Positions 34,868 to 44,322 of a stretch of 64,000 bases of DNA are shown here, piece by piece. Positions within the stretch are counted from its first letter, which is position 1, and each line of letters opens with the position of its first letter. Both the position numbers and the translations under genes were made by a program. This stretch comes from Mucilaginibacter conchicola (lineage in GTDB: Bacteria; Bacteroidota; Bacteroidia; Sphingobacteriales; Sphingobacteriaceae), in the NCBI RefSeq assembly GCF_003432115.1, contig NZ_QWDC01000001.1, positions 372,001-436,000 on the forward strand, given 5' to 3'. Below the pieces are notes generated by a model. It did no database searches and had not been told where the DNA came from. It saw nothing but the letters and a program-made list of their open reading frames with translations.

Positions 34868-34958
34868 GTCATTTCGAACGAGGAACGAGGAGAAATCTTC
34901 TGCGGCCGATACTTACAACGTAGAAGATTTCTCCTCACTGTCGCTCGTTCGAAATGAC
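34868..34958. repeat. Dispersed palindromic repeat family C, copy 1 (GTCATTTCGAACGA)
   Basis: The element begins GTCATTTCGAACGAGG and ends TCGTTCGAAATGAC, 91 bp apart, with a second internal inverted pair GAGAAATCTTCT/AGAAGATTTCTC. A related copy lies at 60863-60962. It sits between gpmA and the converging S9 peptidase and may also stop transcription. Confidence 0.8.
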
Positions 34959-34999
34959 ATGGGTTATATTAATGCACACTGCCAACTCAAAACTGCAAA

Positions 35000-37795
35000 C
35001 TAAAATTCTAATCCCCAATCCTTGCCTTTGTCAATTGCAGGCACGCCTTTATCCATCCATACCGACATTGGGGCGCCTTTCAAAAAGTGATCAAAGAATT
35101 GCGCTTCGCGGATGGTGATATCCTTGCGGTTTTGCCGTTTCACCAGGTTGTGTGCCTCATCGTTGTACTGCAGCAACCAAACCGGTTTGCCTAAGCGGCG
35201 AAGGGCGGTAAACATCTCAATGCCCTGGTACCATGGCACGGCGCCATCAGCATCATTACTCATGATCACCACGGGCGTTTTTACTTTTGGTAGTTGGAAC
35301 AGGGGAGAGTTCTCAATATACAATTCAGGTTTATCCCAAAGCGTTGCGCCAATGCGGCTTTGTGTTTTTTCGTATTGGAACTGCCTGTTAACACCACTTT
35401 CCCAACGGATGCCACCGTAAGCCGATGTCATGTTAGCAACCGGTGCACCTGCCCAGGCAGCGGCATACATATCAGTTTGTGTAATGAGGTAAGCCACCTG
35501 GTAACCGCCCCAGCTTTGTCCCTGGATGCCCACGTGACTGCCATCAACCCAAGAATTTTTCTTCAGATACTCAACACCCGAGTTGATGTACTCTACAGCA
35601 GAAGCGCCGGGATGGCCCGCATCGTAACTGATATCCGGTGCAAAAACCAGGTAACCATTGCTCACAAACCAACTTATCGGCAAACGAGATGGCGTAGGTG
35701 CTGGCGGTACATAATTATATAATCCATCAGATAGTTTTTCATAGAAATAGGCGATCAGCGGATATCGTTTTGCAGGGTTAAAATCTTCGGGTTTGTAGAG
35801 GATACCTTTTGATTTATGTCCTTTCGGTGTAGTCCATTCCACCAGTTCGGCGGTGCCCCAGTTGTAACCAGCTTGTTGCGGGTTAATGGCACTAAGCTTG
35901 GTTTCTTGCTTTAGGTTAGCAGATACATAAAGATCAGGCGATTGGGTATAGCTTTCTTTGGTATAGATAAACACATCAGCATCTTTAGCTTTTAGCAGGT
36001 CGCTGTATTTCATGGGAGCGAGAGGCGCTGCAAGCTTTGGTTCACCTTCGCCAGCCATGGTTTTGGTGTAGTAGCCCCATTGTTTGGTACGGTCGTCCTG
36101 TGCTATCATCCATAGTGTAGCTTTTGCCGGGATAAATTTCTCTTCAGGGTCAGCAGCATTATAACGGAACTCCACTTTATTTCTTCGCCCCATAGCATCT
36201 GTAAAATTATTTGCCCGCCCGGTTGCCGGGTCAATCTTCCAGATATCATAACGATCATATATCAACACATGCTTATCATGCGCTTCCCAACCCGCAACAC
36301 CATACGCTGAAGGATCATCGGGTACGTCATTTTCCTCGTCGCCCAGTTTGGCCGTAATGGCAGAGGTGATATTTCGCTTCTTACCCGTGTTCACATCATA
36401 CGTGAACCATTTCTGCAGCTTAGCATCAAACCAAAGCACAAAATTACCATCAGGAGAGATGCTGTACCTGGCTTTTATACGATCATTGATACGGGTACGT
36501 TGACCTGTATTGGTATTAATGAGATAAGCTAATTGCTGCGCACCACCTTCCCATTGCGATTGCACACGTGCGCCCGTATCAGTAACGCCCAACACAAAAG
36601 TAGCATCCTTGTTATCGGCCATAAATACATCGCGAAGATTGATATCTCCTAACTGGATCACTTTTCGGGCACCTTCTTTTAAATTAATAACGGCCTGGTA
36701 ACTGCGCTTTAGATCGCGCTGCAGGTTTTTAAGCTGTTGCGGTTGCAGGTAATCATCTTTATAGTTCCAAATATCGAGGCGGGCATGCTCAAAATCAACC
36801 AGTGTAGTATCAGCCGGTTTGGGGATAGGTGCGGTACCAAAAAACAATTTATTACCACTTTTACTGAATTGCACTTTGCCGTCGCCGCTAACCGCCCATT
36901 TGGCGGGTACACCTGTGGTGCCTTCGCTGGCAATTACAGTGGCGCTATCCTTACCTGTGGTATAGTAGTAAAGTTTAAACGGTTTTACCTGTGCCTTCTC
37001 GGGGTTTTTCTCAGCAGTAAACGCCAACTGTTTACCGTCATCATCAAAAGTAATGTTCTTGTAGCTACCTTTACCGGTGCTGATGGTTTTCAGCACATCG
37101 CTTTCCACATTATACAAAAACAAACCGGCTTTTACCTTATCGTTCTTTTTGGGCGCGGTTACAGAGAAAGCCAGCCACTTGCCATTTTTAGTTAGCTGAA
37201 AATCGCTTACATATTGAAACTGTCGCTTTTTGCCGTTTGCCAACTGATGGATAGTCAGTTCCGCACCATCTTTAACCGGTGGGGCAATAGTATTGGCTAC
37301 GGCCTTTTTTGATGTATCAGTTTGTGCAGGTTTTTTGGTCGAATCAGCAGGAGAGAGGTAGGCTATTACTGAGGCCTTCTCTGCTATTTTGAATGTTCGT
37401 ATAGCAGGTACCTTTTGTATTTGAGTATTTCCCAGCGTAACAATACCTAAAGTATCTTTAGGCATTTCAGCAGGCTTTTTCTTTTTGATCTTCGCCTGCC
37501 TTACATCTTTGTAAAAGGGGCGGATCAGGAATACAGCATATTTACTATCGGCGGTGAAACGTAACGTATCTGCCCGTTGGATAACGGTTTTGCTTTTACC
37601 TGCTGTGTTCATGATATTCAGCGCGGCATCGCCTTCCTGGGGTTTAACTACAAAGGCTACCCATTTGCCGTTATCACTTAAGCGTTGGGCAGCTATATTC
37701 TGCCAGCCATCAAATACATTATGGTCTAAGGGTTTCTTTTGGGCAAAGGCGCAAACACTGTGCAAAAATAAAGCTGATAGTAGGAGTTTCTTCAT
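35000..37795 (-). CDS. Secreted S9 family peptidase (prolyl oligopeptidase type)
   Basis: The 931-residue protein has a signal peptide (SVCAFAQ), an N-terminal beta-propeller made of WD-like and TolB-like repeats, and a C-terminal alpha/beta hydrolase domain with the catalytic serine in GQSWGGYQ (Ser761), the aspartate in NDADGAVPW (about Asp850) and the histidine in NDEAHNL (about His882). It is probably a periplasmic or surface peptidase. It is longer than the usual 650-750 residues because of an extended propeller region with Lys-rich and Thr/Ser-rich inserts (about 115-180). Monocistronic. Confidence 0.92.
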   Translation of the reverse strand: MKKLLLSALFLHSVCAFAQKKPLDHNVFDGWQNIAAQRLSDNGKWVAFVVKPQEGDAALNIMNTAGKSKTVIQRADTLRFTADSKYAVFLIRPFYKDVRQAKIKKKKPAEMPKDTLGIVTLGNTQIQKVPAIRTFKIAEKASVIAYLSPADSTKKPAQTDTSKKAVANTIAPPVKDGAELTIHQLANGKKRQFQYVSDFQLTKNGKWLAFSVTAPKKNDKVKAGLFLYNVESDVLKTISTGKGSYKNITFDDDGKQLAFTAEKNPEKAQVKPFKLYYYTTGKDSATVIASEGTTGVPAKWAVSGDGKVQFSKSGNKLFFGTAPIPKPADTTLVDFEHARLDIWNYKDDYLQPQQLKNLQRDLKRSYQAVINLKEGARKVIQLGDINLRDVFMADNKDATFVLGVTDTGARVQSQWEGGAQQLAYLINTNTGQRTRINDRIKARYSISPDGNFVLWFDAKLQKWFTYDVNTGKKRNITSAITAKLGDEENDVPDDPSAYGVAGWEAHDKHVLIYDRYDIWKIDPATGRANNFTDAMGRRNKVEFRYNAADPEEKFIPAKATLWMIAQDDRTKQWGYYTKTMAGEGEPKLAAPLAPMKYSDLLKAKDADVFIYTKESYTQSPDLYVSANLKQETKLSAINPQQAGYNWGTAELVEWTTPKGHKSKGILYKPEDFNPAKRYPLIAYFYEKLSDGLYNYVPPAPTPSRLPISWFVSNGYLVFAPDISYDAGHPGASAVEYINSGVEYLKKNSWVDGSHVGIQGQSWGGYQVAYLITQTDMYAAAWAGAPVANMTSAYGGIRWESGVNRQFQYEKTQSRIGATLWDKPELYIENSPLFQLPKVKTPVVIMSNDADGAVPWYQGIEMFTALRRLGKPVWLLQYNDEAHNLVKRQNRKDITIREAQFFDHFLKGAPMSVWMDKGVPAIDKGKDWGLEF

Positions 37796-37936
37796 GCGAT
37801 AGCTATTGTTGCTTAAATATCTATAAATTAAATTTACAGCCTTAATTGAAATGAAAAAGTTACAGTTTGGCTATATTTAAAGCTGAATAAAACGCTTACT
37901 TCGGTTAAGGATTTTACAATACTAAACGAAAGATAC

Positions 37937-39502
37937 ATGGCCGAAAATACGGTGCCGCAACCCCTTTATAAGAAATACCTTGAAGGCGGGGGCGAGATGG
38001 GAGAGCTTATCCGCACATTCGATTGGTCGGCAACTGTTTTAGGCACGCCCGATACCTGGCCGCAAAGCCTGCTGCTTACCTTAAGCACTATGCTTAAGTC
38101 GCGTTTCCCTATGTTTTTATTCTGGGGGAAGGAATATATCCAATTTTATAACGATGCTTACCGCCCAAGCCTTGGCGCTACAGGCAAACACCCTACTGCA
38201 CTTGGCGGCAGGGGCGAAGATAGCTGGCAGGAGATATGGCCGATTATGACGCCCCAGTTAGAGCGTGCCATGCGCGGCGAATCAACCTACAGCGAGAACG
38301 AACTGGTACCCATGTTTAGGGATGGGAAAATAGATGATGTTTATTGGACGTACAGCTATTGCCCCGTTATTACCGAAGATGGTACATCGGGTGGTGCATT
38401 GGTAATATGCCATGAGACAACATCAAGCGTAAAAGCTCTTAAAACCGTTGATGATACAATAACCAAACTACAATTTGCGATTGAGGCAGCAGAACTGGGT
38501 ACCTGGGACCTTGACCCCGCAACCAATAAATTTGTAGGCAATAAGCGCACAGCCGAATGGTTCGGGCTACCTCACACGCCTGATATCCCCTTGAATAATG
38601 CTATTGAGGCAATTGCCCCTGAAGACCGTGAGCGTGTTGGAAACTCCATTATGGATGCGATGAAGCCCGGTGCCGATGGCAACTACGATATATCATATAC
38701 CATAGTTAGCCAACAAACAGGCCAAAGGCGCATTGTGCGTGCAAAAGGAAAAGTGATTTTTGATGCAGAAGGCACTGCTACCCGCTTTAGCGGTACGTTG
38801 CAGGATGTTACTGATGATGTGGAGATGGAAAAGCGTAAAGATGAATTTATCAGCGTTGCCAGCCACGAATTGAAAACGCCGATCACATCTTTAAATGCTT
38901 CGTTACAGATACTTCAGAAACTGGTGAAAGATGAGCCGGTATCGGATAAATTTAAAATGTTTACGGCCAAGGCAGGTAACAATTTAAACAAACTGGTACA
39001 CCTGCTTGATGACCTGTTAAACGTTACCAAAATACAACAAGGCCAATTGGCGCTAAGTAAGAACCGCTTTAACCTCACAGAACTGGTTAAAGACAGCTGC
39101 GACCATATTAGCCAGGGTAACGACCACGAGATAACTGTTACCGGTGAGGACGAATTGTTTGTTTATGCCGATTACCGCCGCATTGACCAGGTACTGGTGA
39201 ACTTTATAGGCAATGCAATCAAATATTCGCCACAATCAAGAAAGATAGATGTTGTTTTGGAACGCAGCGGTGACGATGCAAAAGTGATAGTGAAAGATTA
39301 TGGGATTGGTATTAACCCCGAAAAATTACCGCACCTGTTTGACCGTTATTACCGTGTAGATGCGCTGGGGCACCAATTCTCGGGCCTTGGGCTGGGCTTG
39401 TACATCAGCTCGGATATCATCAAGAGGCACGATGGCAATATTGGTGTAGACAGCCAATGGGGCGAGGGCAGCCAGTTTTGGTTTACCCTGCCAATAGATT
39501 AA
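37937..39502 (+). CDS. Cytoplasmic PAS-domain sensor histidine kinase
   Basis: The 521-residue kinase shows no transmembrane helix. It has two PAS-like domains (about 25-160, with FPMFLFWGKEYIQFYNDAY; about 176-295, with FAIEAAELGTWDLDP), a HisKA dimerisation domain with phospho-acceptor His310 (SVASHELKTPITSLN), and a HATPase_c domain (N box NFIGNAIKYSP, G boxes KDYGIGI and GLGLGLYIS). No response regulator gene is adjacent, so it is an orphan kinase. Its stop overlaps the stop of the converging small gene in the sequence TTAA. Confidence 0.92.
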   Translation: MAENTVPQPLYKKYLEGGGEMGELIRTFDWSATVLGTPDTWPQSLLLTLSTMLKSRFPMFLFWGKEYIQFYNDAYRPSLGATGKHPTALGGRGEDSWQEIWPIMTPQLERAMRGESTYSENELVPMFRDGKIDDVYWTYSYCPVITEDGTSGGALVICHETTSSVKALKTVDDTITKLQFAIEAAELGTWDLDPATNKFVGNKRTAEWFGLPHTPDIPLNNAIEAIAPEDRERVGNSIMDAMKPGADGNYDISYTIVSQQTGQRRIVRAKGKVIFDAEGTATRFSGTLQDVTDDVEMEKRKDEFISVASHELKTPITSLNASLQILQKLVKDEPVSDKFKMFTAKAGNNLNKLVHLLDDLLNVTKIQQGQLALSKNRFNLTELVKDSCDHISQGNDHEITVTGEDELFVYADYRRIDQVLVNFIGNAIKYSPQSRKIDVVLERSGDDAKVIVKDYGIGINPEKLPHLFDRYYRVDALGHQFSGLGLGLYISSDIIKRHDGNIGVDSQWGEGSQFWFTLPID

Positions 39503-39828
39503 TTTGAAGACGGGAAAGCGATAAATGGCGTTTGTTGTTTATCGCTGAACAATGAATTAAATATCGATCTGATCTTAAAAATCAACTTGCCGAAAAAACC
39601 GGTTGGTTGAACGGCGTTATTCCGGTCAAGATCCTGATCTCTGCCGGGGAAATCCTGTGTAGCCATTTCCTCTAATACAAAACGCCTTACACCCGCATCG
39701 CGGTTGATGATCTCGTCCATTTCGGCAAGATCTTTTAAAGTTGTTTGTCCGTTTTTGTGTTTGGTCCACAAAACCTCAAAACGTTCTTGCGACAAAGTGC
39801 GCCTTATGATGTAGCGGGGCTCTTTCAT
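39499..39828 (-). CDS. Hypothetical 109-residue protein
   Basis: I do not recognise this protein. It is soluble-looking, starts with a charged helical part (RRTLSQERFEVLWTKHKNGQTTLKDLAEMDEIINRD region) and ends with an amphipathic segment (FFGKLIFKIRSIFNSLF). The alternative of a spurious frame is unlikely: it uses codons as its neighbours do, has its own upstream gap, and its stop is fitted exactly against the kinase stop (4-bp overlap of stops). Confidence 0.65.
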   Translation of the reverse strand: MKEPRYIIRRTLSQERFEVLWTKHKNGQTTLKDLAEMDEIINRDAGVRRFVLEEMATQDFPGRDQDLDRNNAVQPTGFFGKLIFKIRSIFNSLFSDKQQTPFIAFPSSN

Positions 39829-39961
39829 ACTTAACTATTGTGTCAGTAAGACAGCAAAGTAAATGCCATTGTTATATCTGTTTAATATACAATAACTTAT
39901 AAAATATAAAAAGTTATCCGTCGGGCGAAAGCGTTACATCAGGTGTTCGGTATCGAACAAA

Positions 39962-39989
39962 AAAGCCGGGTGTTAAAACAACCGGCTTT
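39962..39989. terminator. Hairpin terminator downstream of lepB
   Basis: On the minus strand AAAGCCGG-TTGTTTTAACAC-CCGGCTTT with a following T run forms a compact GC stem 20 bp after the lepB stop. Confidence 0.8.
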
Positions 39990-40011
39990 AGCTATTTTTA
40001 GTAGAGATATC

Positions 40012-41109
40012 TTAATTGATGCCTTTTAATACCCTGTTCCAACGGATATGGTTTAAACCATTGCCAGCGCTGTCAACACTCATCCAGGTCACTATGGCTT
40101 TACCTACTATATGATCCTCGGGTACAAAGCCCCAAAAGCGCGAATCTTCTGAATTATGGCGGTTATCGCCCATCATCCAGTAATAGTTCATTTTAAAGGT
40201 ATAGTTGTCGGTTTGCTTGCCGTTAATGAAAACAGCGTCGCCTTTACGCTCAACCTTATTATGCTCGTAAACTTCGATAGCCCTGCCATATAACGCCATG
40301 GTAGAATCGGTTAACTTGATGTTTGTACCACGCGCCGGTATCATCAATGGACCAAAGTTATCTTCGCTCCATTTAAATTTCTCGTTATTCGGGAAGATCT
40401 GCGCGTTGTACTCCCCGGCAGGCTCAATAACTTCTTTAACAGATTTGATGTTGGAATAGCTTTTAAATTCCGCCAAACTTGCCGGCGGGATGATCATTTC
40501 ATACAAATTTGGGCTGTACTGCAGGCGCAGGTCTATTTTCAGGTTTTTGATCATATCGGGGTTAAAGTCGGTACCATCCGTAGTAACCATGTATGATGTT
40601 TGGCCTTCAGGAAAAAGCGGCTCGTATTTGCCGTTGGCGTAAACTTTGCCATCTTTTATCTCAATAACGTCACCGGCAACGCCAACACAGCGCTTAATAA
40701 AGTGCGTACGCATATCAACGGGGCGCTGTACTGTCTCGGCAGGAAAATTAAACACTACCGGGTCGCCCTTCTTCACCTCGCCTAAGCCCGGCAGGCGATG
40801 ATAACCTAATTGCCAGCCATCCCAGTATGTTTTAACCTTGCCATCAAAAACAGTCGATTCAAGAAACGGAATAGATATAGGCGTCATAGGCATACGGGCG
40901 CCATACGCCATTTTGCTCACAAACAAATAATCACCTGTAAGCAGGCTACCTTCCATTGATGCCGATGGGATGGCATACGCCGAAAACAACAGGCCGCGGA
41001 TAATGGTAGAGGCTACAACTGCAAAAACAATGGCATCAACCCACTCGCGCAGTACGCTTTTGCGTGGCTTATCGGCTGCTTTTTTTCTCGAGAAGAATTT
41101 CCAGTTCAT
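40012..41109 (-). CDS. lepB: Signal peptidase I
   Basis: The 365-residue inner-membrane serine protease removes signal peptides from exported proteins. One N-terminal transmembrane helix (about 22-45) is followed by the catalytic serine motif IPSASMEGSLLTGDY, the general-base lysine box THFIKRCVGVAGD, and the box GDNRHNSEDSRFWGFVPEDH. A long insert of about 100 residues between the lysine box and the last box is usual for Bacteroidota LepB, which explains the length over the E. coli enzyme's catalytic core. Monocistronic, with a terminator at 39962. Confidence 0.95.
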   Translation of the reverse strand: MNWKFFSRKKAADKPRKSVLREWVDAIVFAVVASTIIRGLLFSAYAIPSASMEGSLLTGDYLFVSKMAYGARMPMTPISIPFLESTVFDGKVKTYWDGWQLGYHRLPGLGEVKKGDPVVFNFPAETVQRPVDMRTHFIKRCVGVAGDVIEIKDGKVYANGKYEPLFPEGQTSYMVTTDGTDFNPDMIKNLKIDLRLQYSPNLYEMIIPPASLAEFKSYSNIKSVKEVIEPAGEYNAQIFPNNEKFKWSEDNFGPLMIPARGTNIKLTDSTMALYGRAIEVYEHNKVERKGDAVFINGKQTDNYTFKMNYYWMMGDNRHNSEDSRFWGFVPEDHIVGKAIVTWMSVDSAGNGLNHIRWNRVLKGIN

Positions 41110-41227
41110 AAAAGTTGTGATTTAAATTTAGTAACGCGTAGCGTTTAGAGCGCACCAGCTTTAATTTGTTACACAGTGTGAAGATAATTTTTTATAATTT
41201 AAAGGCACAAACATTTACCTTACCAAC

Positions 41228-42856
41228 ATGCTACGACGCAATTTTATCAAGCTGTCTTCCACCGCATTAGTCGCCACCTTGTACAGCCGTATTACCTTCG
41301 CAAACCCGGCAGGCGATCAACTGATCAACGACCCTGACGAAGTTTGGGCCATTGCCGATGGCGACTGGATAAAATTAAGTGGCAAAGGCAATACGTTTTC
41401 TGATAAAGACATCAGCGTTGAAATAAAATCAAGGGGCAACGCCCGCGGCATTTATATCCAATCGCCAAATGCCGAATTGCGCGGCATACGCATGGTGTGG
41501 AAATATCAGACACAAAAATACAGCAAAGTACTTGGCGATCATTGGGAACGCTCTTATGGCGACCTGGGCTGGAAAACACCCGATGCCAATACCAAAAACC
41601 CATGGTATGCTATGTTGTATCATGAAAAGCAAACGGCTGGCTTTGGTGTTAAAACAGGTTGCAATACTATATGCTGGTGGGGCGTTAAGCCTGATGCTAT
41701 TGAGCTAACGCTGGATACTCATTCAGGCGGCGAGGGTGTAAAGCTGGGCAACCGTACTTTACATGCTGCAGATATTATTACAACCATGAGTAGCCCCGGC
41801 GAAAATGCGTTTGCCACCACCACACGGTTCTGTAAGATGATGTGCGAAAAGCCACGTTTACCAAAGCAACCCATCTACGGTATTAACGATTGGTACTTTG
41901 CGTATGGCAATAATTCGCAGAAGTTTATCAATGAATTTACTAAAGCCATGGCAGAGTTTGCCGTTAGCGGTAATAAACCATGGTCGGTAATTGATGACGG
42001 ATGGGAACAAGTTGATGATTTTGCCAAGCACAACGATAAGTTTGAGGATATGGCCAAAATGGCCGGTGAGATAAAAGGCCTGGGTATGCGCCCCGGTATA
42101 TGGACAAGGCCGCTGATAGCCCGCTTAGATACTGTAAAAAATCGCCTGGCACCAACCATTAAAGGCCGGGATGATGCCAAAACGCCAATACTTGATCCGT
42201 CCGTACCTGAAAATATTGAGCAGATAAAGCATAATATCTCGCTTTATCGCCAGTGGGGTTACGAAATGGTAAAGCACGACTTTAGTTCGTATGATATTTT
42301 TGGCAGGTGGGGCATGCAAATGACCACCGAGTTTACCCAGCCGGGCTGGCACTTTGCCGACCAATCCAAAACCAACGCGGAGATCATCCTAAATATGTAC
42401 AAAGCCATCCGCGAAGCGGCAGGTAGTATGTACCTTATTGGCTGTAATACTTTGAGCCACCTTTCTGCAGGCTTATTTGAGCTAAACCGCATTGGCGATG
42501 ATACCAGCGGCAAAGAGTGGGAGCGTACCCGCAAAATGGGCGTGAATACCATGGGTTTCAGGATGACGCAAAACAACACCTTTTACGCTGCCGATGGCGA
42601 TTGCGTAGGGGTAACTAAAGATGTAGACTGGAACAAAACCAAACAATGGCTGCAACTGGTAGCACAAAGTGGTTCGCCTTTGTTTGTATCGGCTGATCCA
42701 TCGTTTTTGGGTGCAGAACAAAAGGCTGCTATTAAACAAGCCTTTGCCGAAGCTGCCAAACCGCAACCAACCGGCGAGCCTTTAGATTGGCTGGAAACAA
42801 ACCAGCCCGCCAAGTGGAAGCTTAACGGGCAGATAGTAACGTTTGATTGGTCTTAA
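41228..42856 (+). CDS. Exported clan GH-D glycoside hydrolase (alpha-galactosidase-like, GH27/GH36 type)
   Basis: The 542-residue protein starts with MLRRNFIKLSSTALVA, a twin-arginine-like export signal. The barrel matches clan GH-D enzymes: WSVIDDGWE (about 252-260), GMRPGIWTRP (286-295), the nucleophile region YEMVKHDFSS with Asp351, and the acid/base region NRIGDDTSG (Asp424/Asp425). A short beta domain precedes the barrel. The exact family and substrate (alpha-galactoside, alpha-N-acetylgalactosaminide or isomaltose-like) cannot be told from this alone. It ends 5 bp from the converging HMA-MauE gene. Confidence 0.82.
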   Translation: MLRRNFIKLSSTALVATLYSRITFANPAGDQLINDPDEVWAIADGDWIKLSGKGNTFSDKDISVEIKSRGNARGIYIQSPNAELRGIRMVWKYQTQKYSKVLGDHWERSYGDLGWKTPDANTKNPWYAMLYHEKQTAGFGVKTGCNTICWWGVKPDAIELTLDTHSGGEGVKLGNRTLHAADIITTMSSPGENAFATTTRFCKMMCEKPRLPKQPIYGINDWYFAYGNNSQKFINEFTKAMAEFAVSGNKPWSVIDDGWEQVDDFAKHNDKFEDMAKMAGEIKGLGMRPGIWTRPLIARLDTVKNRLAPTIKGRDDAKTPILDPSVPENIEQIKHNISLYRQWGYEMVKHDFSSYDIFGRWGMQMTTEFTQPGWHFADQSKTNAEIILNMYKAIREAAGSMYLIGCNTLSHLSAGLFELNRIGDDTSGKEWERTRKMGVNTMGFRMTQNNTFYAADGDCVGVTKDVDWNKTKQWLQLVAQSGSPLFVSADPSFLGAEQKAAIKQAFAEAAKPQPTGEPLDWLETNQPAKWKLNGQIVTFDWS

Positions 42857-42861
42857 ATTGC

Positions 42862-43602
42862 TTATGCCATCAGCGCCAGCATAACGGCGCTCATGGCTAT
42901 CATCAGGCCATCTTCAATAATAGTGATTGTACTCATGGGTAGGTTAAATACCGAGCCTAAGCATGCGCAACGGATAGCGCGTTTGTTAAACACGCTTTGC
43001 AGTACGCCTATGATGCTTACTACCATTACTACCAACGTAACCAGGTTAGTGATAAATGGTTCAAAGTTAATGGCATAAGCAATACCAAGCCCTAATTCTA
43101 CAAACACATAGATATATCCCCATGCGCGGATCTTTTTAGCCACAATATCATACATGGCATAGCTATCGGCAAATGAGGAGATATCCAGCATTTTAAAAAA
43201 GGAGAATATTAGAAAGAAGCCGCCCATAAATATGCGCATACCCATCATCCAATTGCCGCCGGTTGTGGCCGTAATTAAAACAGCTAAGCCGGTGATGTAA
43301 GCAAAAATGAGCAGCACCGGTTTGTAGGTTTGTACAAATGATCTCTTTTCTTCTGTATCAGTAAATGACGAAGCTGCAGGTGCCTGATGCGTTTCCGCCT
43401 CGGTTAATACGTATTTTGGATAATCGGCAAGGGCTGCTTTCAACTCAGCAGTATTTACGTGATGCCCCATGGTGACATCACCGGTACCTTTCTCCAAATT
43501 GATCTCGACGCCGGTAACGCCGGGCACCTGTGAAAGTAAATGCTGCACTTTAAACTGGCAGCCGGTGCAGGTCATGCCGGTGATATTATAGGTATGTGTC
43601 AT
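42862..43602 (-). CDS. HMA domain fused to MauE/DoxX-like membrane protein
   Basis: The 246-residue protein has an N-terminal heavy-metal-associated domain (residues 1-65) with the metal-binding MTCTGC (Cys12, Cys15), a short linker, and a membrane part with four to five helices from about residue 88 that resembles the MauE/DoxX redox-associated family, including a C-terminal cysteine pair in RCACLG. Metal or thiol handling at the inner membrane, perhaps of copper or mercury, is likely but unproven. The open frame starts at a GTG at 43647 that precedes the TACATTTG promoter, so ATG 43602 is taken. Upstream is an HMA-AraC regulator on the same strand. Confidence 0.85.
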   Translation of the reverse strand: MTHTYNITGMTCTGCQFKVQHLLSQVPGVTGVEINLEKGTGDVTMGHHVNTAELKAALADYPKYVLTEAETHQAPAASSFTDTEEKRSFVQTYKPVLLIFAYITGLAVLITATTGGNWMMGMRIFMGGFFLIFSFFKMLDISSFADSYAMYDIVAKKIRAWGYIYVFVELGLGIAYAINFEPFITNLVTLVVMVVSIIGVLQSVFNKRAIRCACLGSVFNLPMSTITIIEDGLMIAMSAVMLALMA

Positions 43603-43623
43603 TTTGTTTAGAATTTGATAATG

Positions 43624-43631
43624 CAAATGTA
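43624..43631 (-). promoter_or_regulatory. -7 box TACATTTG for the HMA-MauE gene
   Basis: Minus-strand TACATTTG fits TAnnTTTG and ends 21 bases before the ATG at 43602, giving the membrane gene its own promoter separate from the regulator gene. Confidence 0.6.
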
Positions 43632-43652
43632 TGGTACCATGAGCCACGTGCC

Positions 43653-43688
43653 TTTACATAATTACCGGAAAGGTTTACAACATTTACA
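43653..43688 (-). promoter_or_regulatory. Three TGTAAA hexamers upstream of the HMA-MauE promoter
   Basis: TGTAAA occurs three times on the minus strand (plus-strand TTTACA at 43653, 43674 and 43683), with start spacings of 21 and 9 bases, just upstream of the -7 box at 43624-43631. Direct hexamer repeats about two helical turns apart suit an AraC-family activator. The upstream-most copy overlaps the stop of the AraC gene. Confidence 0.4.
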
Positions 43689-44244
43689 GGTCCTCTATAT
43701 TGCGGCGTTTATTCTCTTTAACCGTGCGATAAAAAGAAGGGGTGAGGCCCGTTTGCTTTTTAAATTGTGCCGATAGATGCGCCACGCTGCTGTAGCCCAG
43801 TTCATTCGCTATCTGCGAAAGCGTTAGCTCATCATACATCATCAGTTCTTTCACTTTCTCGATTTTTTGGGCGATGAAGTATTTCTCAATGGTACCGCCC
43901 TCAACTTCTGAGAATAAACTGCTCAGGTAACCGTAATCGAGGTTAAGCTTTGCCGATAGATAGTTGGACAGGTTAACATTCAACAACTCGTCGCTATGAT
44001 GTATGAGTGAAATAATGGTGTTTTTGATCTGCTCTATAATACGGCTTTTCCGGTCATCTATAATTTCAAAGCCAAGATGTTGAAGGTTTTCACCAAGGGT
44101 TTGCAACGCAGCTAACGATGTATCTTCCGCAATCTCCACCTCACCCAATTCAACAGACAATGGCGTTAACCCTGCTTTTTCAAGCTCGGCCTTAACCACC
44201 ATTTTGCAACGGCTGCACACCATATTTTTTATAAAGAGTTTCAT
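43684..44244 (-). CDS. AraC family regulator with N-terminal HMA-like CxxC domain
   Basis: The 186-residue protein joins an N-terminal ferredoxin-like fold (about 1-65) with NMVCSRCKMVV (Cys10, Cys13), resembling a heavy-metal-associated domain, to a C-terminal AraC/XylS DNA-binding domain (about 88-180: LSQIANELGYSSVAHLSAQFKKQTG). The usual cupin ligand domain is absent. It lies upstream of an HMA-MauE membrane protein on the same strand, so a metal- or thiol-responsive regulator of that gene is the natural reading; which metal is not known. It is divergent from the dioxygenase-like gene, whose ATG is 79 bp away. Confidence 0.85.
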   Translation of the reverse strand: MKLFIKNMVCSRCKMVVKAELEKAGLTPLSVELGEVEIAEDTSLAALQTLGENLQHLGFEIIDDRKSRIIEQIKNTIISLIHHSDELLNVNLSNYLSAKLNLDYGYLSSLFSEVEGGTIEKYFIAQKIEKVKELMMYDELTLSQIANELGYSSVAHLSAQFKKQTGLTPSFYRTVKENKRRNIEDL

Positions 44245-44322
44245 TGGCAGGTGCTAAATTACCATTTAGAGAATGTTTACTGCGATGAGTTGCTTAAATT
44301 TACTTACCAATTATTAATCATC

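Noticed and set aside
34868..34958. tRNA-like sequence (contains TTCGAA)
   Set aside because: The TTCGAA belongs to palindrome tips; no cloverleaf arms or CCA end can be drawn.
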